A stretch of DNA of 12,861 nt from Muricomes sp. (GTDB lineage Bacteria; Bacillota; Clostridia; Lachnospirales; Lachnospiraceae), in NCBI GenBank assembly GCA_020024675.1, contig JAHHTM010000017.1:1-12861 (forward strand). The letters are read 5' to 3'. The notes below the pieces were generated by a model, which had not been told where the DNA came from, made no database searches, and was given only the letters and a program-made list of their open reading frames with translations. Below, one piece after another: positions 7,261 through 12,861 of this stretch (the stretch's first letter is position 1; each line of letters begins with the position of its first letter). A program made the translations under genes and the position numbers.

Positions 7261-7292
7261 AAAAAAACACTCTATAATTTGTATAGAGTGTT
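7261..7292 (-). terminator. Rho-independent terminator of secG
   Basis: On the minus strand, AACACTCTATA (from 7292) pairs perfectly over 11 bp with TATAGAGTGTT around loop CAAAT, and a T run follows (complement of A7261-7267). It begins 16 bp after the secG stop codon. rnr starts about 50 bp beyond it, and no convincing rnr promoter is seen in between, so termination may be partial. Confidence 0.88.
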
Positions 7293-7308
7293 CATCCATC
7301 TTATCTGC

Positions 7309-7551
7309 TTAGTTAAATACACTAAGGTTTAAAACCAGTGCCAATACGATAAACAAAATTGCAAGGAACTTTGTAGATTTAACAAGAGCGCCCTCCATAG
7401 AACGACCTTTATTCTGTCCCCAATAGCTGTCTGCCACACCGCTGATTGTTCCAAGTCCAGCTGATTTTCCTTCCTGAAGAAGGATGATTGCTGACAGTGC
7501 AATACAATCTATCACAAATATAATTGTTAAAATAATTTTCAGTATTTCCAT
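7309..7551 (-). CDS. secG: Preprotein translocase subunit SecG
   Basis: This is the small accessory membrane subunit of the SecYEG translocon, stimulating protein export. The 80-residue product has the SecG layout: a first membrane helix (about 3-25), the conserved cytoplasmic loop beginning LLQEGKSAGLG, and a second helix (about 58-78). The ATG at 7551 follows a strong GGGAGGTG site. It has its own promoter (7583-7611) and terminator (7261-7292), lying between eno and rnr as in many Firmicutes. Confidence 0.96.
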   Translation of the reverse strand: MEILKIILTIIFVIDCIALSAIILLQEGKSAGLGTISGVADSYWGQNKGRSMEGALVKSTKFLAILFIVLALVLNLSVFN

Positions 7552-7582
7552 CTATCTACACCTCCCGCGTATAAACAGATAT

Positions 7583-7611
7583 ATTTTAACATATTTATTT
7601 TGCATTTGCAA
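7583..7611 (-). promoter_or_regulatory. Promoter of secG
   Basis: On the minus strand, TTGCAA (7611-7606) and TAAAAT (7588-7583) are separated by exactly 17 bp, in the 65 bp eno-secG gap. Transcription would begin about 25 bases before the secG start codon. I see no terminator after eno, so eno read-through may also contribute. Confidence 0.7.
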
Positions 7612-7616
7612 GGTTT

Positions 7617-8885
7617 TTACCTAACTTCTTCCTCTATCCTAAGGAGCCTGTTATACTTGGCAACACGCTCAGATCTGCATGGTGCACCCGTCTTTATTTG
7701 TCCTGCATGCAACGCAACCGCAAGATCTGCAATCGTAGTATCTTCAGTTTCTCCAGACCGATGAGACAGTATACTTTCATAGCCTGATTTTCTTGCAACT
7801 TCAACTGCCTCCATTGTTTCCGTAAGCGTACCGATCTGATTAACTTTGATCAAAATTGCATTTGCCACCTGACTTTCAATTCCTTTTCTCAGTCTTTTTT
7901 TATTGGTAACAAAAAGATCATCTCCTACAAGCTGTACATCATCGCCAAGTGTAGCTGTCAACAGCTGCCATCCTTCCCAGTCTTCCTGATCAAGAGGGTC
8001 TTCTATCGAACAGATTGGAAATTCTTGCAAAAGCTGATCAAAATATGTTGTCAGTTCACTTGCCGTTCTTTCAATCTTCTGTCCCCTCATTTTACTTTCT
8101 CCAGGGAAGAAATATTTTCCTGTTTTTTCATCATATAATTCAGATGCCGCTACATCAAGCGCTATCTTAATATCTGTTCCCATATGGTATCCTGACTTTT
8201 CCACTGCTTCTTTTAAAAACTCGAGTGCTGCCTTTGCATCAGGAAGATCCGGAGCAAATCCTCCTTCGTCTCCTACCGATGTGCTAAGTTTATTTTGTTT
8301 TAAGATTTCTTTCAAATTTTGATATATTTCCGAACACATTCGCAAACCTTCTTTAAAGTCTTCTGCTCCAACTGGCATGATCATAAATTCCTGAATATCT
8401 AATGTGTTATCTGCATGCCTTCCACCATTTAAAATATTCATCATAGGTACCGGAAGTGTTCTTGCATTTACTCCACCAAGATATCTATATAAAGGTAATC
8501 CCATAGCTTTCGCTGCTGCTTTTGCTACTGCCAATGATACACCTAAAATGGCATTTGCTCCCAGCTTTTCTTTATTCTCTGTTCCATCAAGACGGTTTAA
8601 AAGACCATCGATCGCCGCCTGATCCAAAACATTCATTCCGATCACCGCATTTGCAATCACATCATTTACATGATCCACTGCATAGGTAACCCCTTTTCCG
8701 CCATATCTTTTCTCACCATCGCGAAGTTCCACCGCCTCATATTTTCCAGTTGACGCCCCCGAAGGTACGGCCGCACGTCCTACAATATCATTTTTAACAA
8801 GTACTTCTACTTCTATTGTCGGATTCCCTCTGGAATCAAGAATTTCTCGTGCGTATACATCCTGAATTGGGATATTTAAAACCAT
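7617..8885 (-). CDS. eno: Enolase (phosphopyruvate hydratase)
   Basis: Enolase interconverts 2-phosphoglycerate and phosphoenolpyruvate in glycolysis; it is cytoplasmic and Mg-dependent. The protein is full length (422 residues) with all catalytic positions: Ser43 loop (PSGASTGKYEA), His157 and Glu166 (GGRHADN, IQEFMIMP), Glu207 (VGDEGGFAPD), metal ligands Asp244, Glu295 and Asp322, base Lys347 in ILIKVNQIGTLTET, His375 (SHRSGETED) and Lys398 (GQIKTG). The loop around Glu295 reads SIEDPLDQEDW, whereas SIEDG is common in bacteria. The ATG at 8885 follows a near-perfect AAAGGAGGT. I could not find a convincing promoter in the 147 bp shared with the divergent YitT-family gene. Confidence 0.98.
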   Translation of the reverse strand: MVLNIPIQDVYAREILDSRGNPTIEVEVLVKNDIVGRAAVPSGASTGKYEAVELRDGEKRYGGKGVTYAVDHVNDVIANAVIGMNVLDQAAIDGLLNRLDGTENKEKLGANAILGVSLAVAKAAAKAMGLPLYRYLGGVNARTLPVPMMNILNGGRHADNTLDIQEFMIMPVGAEDFKEGLRMCSEIYQNLKEILKQNKLSTSVGDEGGFAPDLPDAKAALEFLKEAVEKSGYHMGTDIKIALDVAASELYDEKTGKYFFPGESKMRGQKIERTASELTTYFDQLLQEFPICSIEDPLDQEDWEGWQLLTATLGDDVQLVGDDLFVTNKKRLRKGIESQVANAILIKVNQIGTLTETMEAVEVARKSGYESILSHRSGETEDTTIADLAVALHAGQIKTGAPCRSERVAKYNRLLRIEEEVR

Positions 8886-8939
8886 ATTTTTCTACCTCCT
8901 TTTAAGCAATAGTATTTCCATTTCTGTCATCTTAATTCG

Positions 8940-8968
8940 TTGACTTTTATTTTCCATCGGGTTACAAT
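8940..8968 (+). promoter_or_regulatory. Promoter of the YitT-family gene and topB
   Basis: TTGACT (8940-8945) and TACAAT (8963-8968) are separated by exactly 17 bp, each one mismatch from consensus. Transcription would begin near 8975, giving a leader of about 58 nt before the ATG at 9033. It is divergent from eno. Confidence 0.8.
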
Positions 8969-9032
8969 TTTACTATCAAGATTGGCTTACAAAATTTAAT
9001 TGCAGACTATTTTAAATTCGGAGGATTTTTAT

Positions 9033-9875
9033 ATGAAAGAAAAATTCAAACAGTTCCTGCTTTTAACTGGAAGCATACTTATTATGTCTGTTGGTACTTA
9101 TTTTTTTAAGTTCTCAAACAACTTTACTTTTGGTGGTATTACAGGTCTTGCCGTACTCGTCAATAAATTTGGCTGGATGTCTGCCGGAGACTTTACTTTT
9201 ATCGTAAACATGATTCTCCTTGTCGTTGGTTTCATTGTACTAGGTAAAAATTTTGGTGCCAAAACTGCCTATTGCAGTATTTTACTTTCCTTTACACTTT
9301 CTTTTTTGGAGCGTGTTTACCCTATGCACCATCCACTTACCGATCAGCCTATGCTTGAATTATGCTTTGCAATTGCCCTTCCTGCTCTTGGTTCTGCTGT
9401 TTTATTCAACATGGGATCTTCGAGTGGCGGAACAGACATTATTGCAATGATTCTGAAAAAGTATTCCAGCTTTGATATCGGAAAAGCACTTCTCATTTCC
9501 GATATACTTATTACCATTGCCGGTTGTTTTGTATTTGATATAAAGACCGGTCTGTACTCATTTTTAGGACTTTCCATCCGTTCTTTCATGATCGACAACT
9601 TCATTGAAAGTTTCAATCTTTCCAAATATTTTAACGTTGTCTGTGATGATCCAGAGCCAATCTGCGATTTTATTGTTCACACTTTAAATCGAAGTGCAAC
9701 CGTCTGTAAAGCACAGGGTGCTTTTACTGGTAATGACAAATATATTGTCTTTACTGCTCTTAACCGCCCTCAGGCCGTTAAGCTTCGTAATTATATCAAT
9801 CAGAATCAACCTCAGGCATTCATCCTTATTTCCAATACCAGTGAAATTATTGGAAAGGGATTCCACAGTATTTAA
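9033..9875 (+). CDS. YitT family membrane protein (N-terminal membrane domain plus C-terminal DUF2179)
   Basis: This 280-residue integral membrane protein has about five or six hydrophobic segments in residues 7-195 (for example 7-25, 32-48, 53-71, 107-127 and 152-170). The family-typical NMGSSSGGTDIIA follows the fourth, at 126-138. The C-terminal soluble part (about 205-275) fits DUF2179 and ends in ILISNTSEIIGKGF. The family is widespread in Firmicutes, often in several copies. A transport role has been proposed, but I cannot assign a substrate. The ATG at 9033 follows CGGAGG with 9-10 nt spacing, better than the in-frame TTG at 9000. topB starts 20 bp downstream, so the two are probably cotranscribed. 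Confidence 0.92.
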   Translation: MKEKFKQFLLLTGSILIMSVGTYFFKFSNNFTFGGITGLAVLVNKFGWMSAGDFTFIVNMILLVVGFIVLGKNFGAKTAYCSILLSFTLSFLERVYPMHHPLTDQPMLELCFAIALPALGSAVLFNMGSSSGGTDIIAMILKKYSSFDIGKALLISDILITIAGCFVFDIKTGLYSFLGLSIRSFMIDNFIESFNLSKYFNVVCDDPEPICDFIVHTLNRSATVCKAQGAFTGNDKYIVFTALNRPQAVKLRNYINQNQPQAFILISNTSEIIGKGFHSI

Positions 9876-9895
9876 TCAAAAGGAGACTTTATTTT

Positions 9896-12085
9896 ATGAA
9901 ACACCTTGTAATTGCAGAAAAGCCTTCCGTCGGAAGAGATATTGCACGCGTTCTGCACTGCACTAAAAAAACTTCTACTTATATAGAAGGAGAACAGTAT
10001 ATCGTAACCTGGGCTTTAGGACATCTTGTTACACTCGCTGATCCCGAAGCTTATGGTGAACAGTATAAATCATGGAACCTTGATACACTCCCTATGCTTC
10101 CAAAAAACTGGAAGCTTGTTGTAATTCGTCAAAGTGCGAAACAGTACCATTCTGTAAAGGATCTTCTTTACAGAAAAGATGTGTCTGACATCATTATTGC
10201 TACAGATGCTGGGAGAGAGGGGGAACTTGTTGCCAGATGGATTTTAGATAAATCCGGATGTAAAAAGCCTATAAAAAGACTCTGGATTTCTTCCGTAACA
10301 GATAAAGCTATTAAAGAAGGATTTGCACATCTTAAACCAGGAAATGATTATCTGAACCTTTATAAAGCTGCAGTTGCAAGAGCCAAGGCTGACTGGATTG
10401 TAGGAATCAATGCAACCCGTGCCCTTACATGTCGACATAATGCACAGCTTTCCTGTGGGCGTGTTCAAACACCAACTCTTGCCATGATCGCCTCCAGAGA
10501 AAATGAAATTCGTGAATTTAAGCCAGTTCCATACTATGGCATGAAAGCAACTGCCCAGGGAATTTCTTTCTCGTGGACAGATGCATCTTCTGGTTCTTTA
10601 CGAACTTATGATCCTGATAAGATCAATACACTTCATAAAACTCTTTTGAACGAAAATCTTATCATTACTAATATTCAGAAAAAATCAAAAAAGTCTTTTT
10701 CTCCTGCTCTTTATGATCTTACCACTTTACAAAGAGAAGCCAATCAACGCTATGGATTTTCTGCAAAAGAAACCCTAAATATTATGCAGCGACTTTATGA
10801 AAATCATAAAGTCCTTACTTATCCACGTACAGATTCCAGATATCTGACTGCAGATATCGTAGGCACATTAAAAGAACGTCTTCAGGCTTGTGCCGTAGGT
10901 CCTTACAGCAAATATGCAAGACGTCTTTCCATGCAAACGATTCATGCAGACAAATCTTTTGTAAATGATGCAAAAGTATCAGACCATCATGCGATCATCC
11001 CTACGGAACAGTTTGTTTCACTGGAACACATGACAAACGATGAACGTAAAATCTACGACATGGTTGTCAGACGTTTCTTGTCTGTATTGTCACCTGCCTG
11101 CGAATATGAAGAAACTTCTGTTAAAGCGGCCCTCGGTAAAGAGACCTTTTCTGCAAAAGGGAATATGATAATATCTTATGGTTGGAAAGAAATTTACGAA
11201 TCTTCCTGCGAAGAGATAGATGAAGAAGATTCTCCATTTTCTATTAATGCTTTTCAAAATATTCAAACAGGTTCTGTCCTTTCTGTAACATCTCTTTCCA
11301 TTACAGAAGGCAAAACGAAACCACCTGCACATTTTACCGAAGGTACTTTAATTGCAGCTATGGAAAATCCTGTCAAATATATGGAGCATCACGATCAAAC
11401 GCTTGCCAAAACATTAGGTGAAACAGGAGGAATCGGCACCGTTGCCACAAGGGCTGATATTATTGATAAACTTTTTAAAAGTTTTCTTATGGAGAAAAAA
11501 GGGAATGAAATTCATATAACTTCAAAAGGAAAGCAACTTCTAACACTTGTTCCTGAAGATTTAAAAACACCTGAACTTACCGCTCAATGGGAGCAACGTC
11601 TGACAGCTATTTCAAAAGGAAAAGAATCCGATGTAACATTTATGAAAGAAATAGAGTCCTACACTGCCGGATTAATACAGGAAATCAAATCTTCAAATGG
11701 GAAATTTCATCATGATAATATGACGAGAACCAAATGTCCACAATGTGGTAAATTTATGTTAGAAGTAAATGGAAAACATGGCAAAATGCTCGTATGTCAG
11801 GATCGTGAATGTGGTTATAAAGAAACGATTTCTCGTCATACAAATGCCCGTTGTCCAGTATGCCATAAAAAAATGGAGCTGGTTGGAAAAGGTGATGGGC
11901 AACGCTTTATCTGCAGCTGCGGACATAAGGAAAAACTTTCTTCTTTCCAGGATCGCAAAGCCAAAGCTGGAAAAGGTGCCAGCAAAAAGGATGTAAATAA
12001 TTATCTGAGAAAACAGGCCAAAGAAGCTTCTGCTCCTCTTAACAATGCCTTTGCTGATGCTTTTTCAAAAATCAAACTAGAATAA
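9896..12085 (+). CDS. topB: DNA topoisomerase III
   Basis: This type IA topoisomerase cleaves one DNA strand, passes another through and reseals, acting in decatenation and resolution of recombination intermediates. The 729 residues match Firmicutes TopB. The TOPRIM domain starts at the N-terminus (LVIAEKPSVGRDIARVL, catalytic Glu8) and includes TDAGREGE (103-110). GRVQTPTL (188-195) and the active-site Tyr309 in LTYPRTDSRYL follow. Near the C-terminus are two cysteine-rich zinc-ribbon-like units (CPQC from about 614 paired with CQDREC, and CPVC from about 653 paired with CSC), then a basic tail. The second TOPRIM aspartate is Gly106. AGGAG (9881-9885) lies 10 nt before the ATG. It is probably cotranscribed with the YitT-family gene, and a bidirectional terminator follows. 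Nothing nearby suggests a conjugative element. Confidence 0.96.
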   Translation: MKHLVIAEKPSVGRDIARVLHCTKKTSTYIEGEQYIVTWALGHLVTLADPEAYGEQYKSWNLDTLPMLPKNWKLVVIRQSAKQYHSVKDLLYRKDVSDIIIATDAGREGELVARWILDKSGCKKPIKRLWISSVTDKAIKEGFAHLKPGNDYLNLYKAAVARAKADWIVGINATRALTCRHNAQLSCGRVQTPTLAMIASRENEIREFKPVPYYGMKATAQGISFSWTDASSGSLRTYDPDKINTLHKTLLNENLIITNIQKKSKKSFSPALYDLTTLQREANQRYGFSAKETLNIMQRLYENHKVLTYPRTDSRYLTADIVGTLKERLQACAVGPYSKYARRLSMQTIHADKSFVNDAKVSDHHAIIPTEQFVSLEHMTNDERKIYDMVVRRFLSVLSPACEYEETSVKAALGKETFSAKGNMIISYGWKEIYESSCEEIDEEDSPFSINAFQNIQTGSVLSVTSLSITEGKTKPPAHFTEGTLIAAMENPVKYMEHHDQTLAKTLGETGGIGTVATRADIIDKLFKSFLMEKKGNEIHITSKGKQLLTLVPEDLKTPELTAQWEQRLTAISKGKESDVTFMKEIESYTAGLIQEIKSSNGKFHHDNMTRTKCPQCGKFMLEVNGKHGKMLVCQDRECGYKETISRHTNARCPVCHKKMELVGKGDGQRFICSCGHKEKLSSFQDRKAKAGKGASKKDVNNYLRKQAKEASAPLNNAFADAFSKIKLE

Positions 12086-12091
12086 AACAAT

Positions 12092-12139
12092 AAAAAACTG
12101 ATGAGTTGTCATTAAGACAAATCTCATCAGTTTCTTTTT
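12092..12139. terminator. Bidirectional terminator between topB and the convergent SleB-like gene
   Basis: AAACTGATGAG (12095-12105) pairs with CTCATCAGTTT (12123-12133), and TTGTC (12106-12110) with GACAA (12116-12120), leaving loop ATTAA and a 2-nt AT bulge. On the plus strand a TTTCTTTTT tail follows. On the minus strand the A run at 12092-12097 provides a T tail, so it can serve both convergent genes. Confidence 0.88.
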
Positions 12140-12151
12140 ATATGTCTATTA

Positions 12152-12859
12152 TTAATGAAAGAAATGATCTCCGATTTGAATCCCCCAGTTTCCATTTCCA
12201 AAATACAGACAATCTCCAATAGGATTTACTCCGGCAAGTGCATCGCCTGCTGCCTGGTATGCAGTCTGTGTATATCCACCACTATAAAGTACGCTGTCAA
12301 GCCATCCTGTCATGGCTGGTCCAAACTGTCCTGACTGATAGATTACTGAGGAAATAGAATTTGGATATGCACCACTTCTTACACGATTCATAACAACCGC
12401 TCCTACCGCAACCTGTCCTTCATATGGCTGGTTTCCTGCTTCACAAAAGATAAGTGCGGCTAAAAGTTCTCTTTCTCCTGCTACAGGTGCAACAGCTTCT
12501 GCCTGGACTTTTGCTTCAGCTTCTACCTGGGCTGCTGCTTCCGCCTCTGCCTGAGCCTTAGCTTTTGCTTCCGCCTCTGCCTGAGCCTTGGCTTCTGCTT
12601 CTGCCTGAGCCTTTGCTGCAGCCTCAGCCTCTGCTCTTTTTTTTGCTTCTTGTTCCTCTTTAATCTGCTGAGTCAATTTAACATATTTCGCTTTTTCAGC
12701 TTGTGAAATTGCTTCTCTTTTTGTTGCGGTCTTCACTTCCTCTGAAATCACCGCTATATTGTCAGCCTCTGCTGTTTCTTGTGTTGTAAAACCTGCTGTA
12801 AAAAGTGTACAAATTGTTACTGCAGTTAATACTTTTATAAATTTTACACTCTGTAACAT
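12152..12859 (-). CDS. Secreted cell wall hydrolase, SleB-like (Hydrolase_2 family)
   Basis: This 235-residue protein has three parts. An N-terminal hydrophobic segment (about 8-24) is likely a signal peptide, with plausible cleavage in the TTQETAEA region. A charged helical linker (about 45-125) is dominated by AEAEAKAQ-type repeats. The C-terminal catalytic domain (about 128-235) starts with ELLAALIFCEAGNQPYEGQ, whose Glu140 matches the catalytic glutamate of SleB-type lytic enzymes. It continues with AVGAVVMNRV and closes with a glycine/aromatic-rich stretch. Such enzymes cut peptidoglycan; some act on spore cortex, others on vegetative walls, and I cannot tell which here. There is no LysM or SPOR domain. 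The ATG is 2 bases from the window edge, so its ribosome site cannot be seen and a start slightly further upstream is possible. Confidence 0.88.
   Translation of the reverse strand: MLQSVKFIKVLTAVTICTLFTAGFTTQETAEADNIAVISEEVKTATKREAISQAEKAKYVKLTQQIKEEQEAKKRAEAEAAAKAQAEAEAKAQAEAEAKAKAQAEAEAAAQVEAEAKVQAEAVAPVAGERELLAALIFCEAGNQPYEGQVAVGAVVMNRVRSGAYPNSISSVIYQSGQFGPAMTGWLDSVLYSGGYTQTAYQAAGDALAGVNPIGDCLYFGNGNWGIQIGDHFFH
12480..12640 (-). repeat. Degenerate in-frame repeats encoding the Ala/Glu/Lys/Gln linker of the SleB-like protein
   Basis: Copies of (G)CCTCTGCCTGAGCCTT occur at 12543-12559 and 12573-12589 (30 bp period), with a near copy at 12597-12613 (24 bp further). They encode AQAEAEAKAQAEAEAK-like units. 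The multiples of three and uneven periods point to expansion and contraction within the coding frame. Copy number may vary between strains. Confidence 0.8.
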
Positions 12860-12861
12860 AT

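Noticed and set aside
8886..9032. Promoter for eno on the minus strand
   Set aside because: Several AT-rich -10-like hexamers (TAAAAT, TAAGAT, TACTAT) exist, but none has an acceptable -35 at 16-18 bp, so none is called.
9344..9866. Minus-strand open frames inside the YitT-family gene
   Set aside because: They are antisense shadows of a well-supported membrane protein gene, with no ribosome sites or domain signatures.
9896..12085. topB as a sign of an integrative conjugative element
   Set aside because: TopB homologues occur on such elements, but there is no relaxase, coupling protein, integrase or attachment site here, and the surrounding genes are chromosomal housekeeping genes.
12480..12640. 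Possible CRISPR or intergenic tandem array
   Set aside because: The repeats are in frame within a protein, of uneven period and without unique spacers.

Overview
This window looks like ordinary chromosomal sequence from a low-GC Gram-positive bacterium, most likely a gut-type Clostridia in or near the Lachnospiraceae. The evidence is the AT-rich coding sequence, strong AGGAGG-type ribosome binding sites, sigma-A-type promoters, a clostridial-style tmRNA tag (ANDNFELAAA), a Firmicutes-type topoisomerase III with zinc ribbons, a YitT-family membrane protein, a SleB-like cell wall hydrolase, and an eno-secG-rnr-smpB gene order. The family-level placement is an inference. I see no plasmid, phage, IS, CRISPR or tRNA signature.

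Left part (1-2600, minus strand): a two-gene ABC system. A MacB/LolD-type ATPase is followed by a FtsX-type permease that runs off the left edge. The permease carries a large extracytoplasmic coiled-coil hairpin.

Middle (2700-8885): a translation-quality-control, export and glycolysis cluster. On the plus strand, ssrA (tmRNA) has a near-consensus promoter and a strong terminator, followed closely by a small HAD-family phosphatase gene. On the minus strand, reading right to left, are eno, secG, rnr (RNase R, TTG start), smpB and aroD (type I 3-dehydroquinate dehydratase). SmpB, tmRNA and RNase R work together: SmpB-tmRNA rescues stalled ribosomes and tags the nascent chain, and RNase R degrades the defective mRNA. 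Here ssrA points toward smpB-rnr instead of following them, with the HAD gene and aroD in between. Those two genes are convergent and overlap at their 3' ends.

Right part (8886-12861): a YitT-family membrane protein and topB (DNA topoisomerase III) form a plus-strand pair driven by a good promoter divergent from eno. A bidirectional terminator separates topB from a convergent gene for a secreted SleB-type hydrolase with an Ala/Glu/Lys-rich linker.

Nearly everything is recognisable housekeeping or common accessory function, and I do not see a convincing undescribed multi-gene system. The points most worth a second look are the overlapping alternative hairpins between ssrA and the HAD gene, the coiled-coil FtsX permease, and the inverted ssrA next to smpB-rnr.
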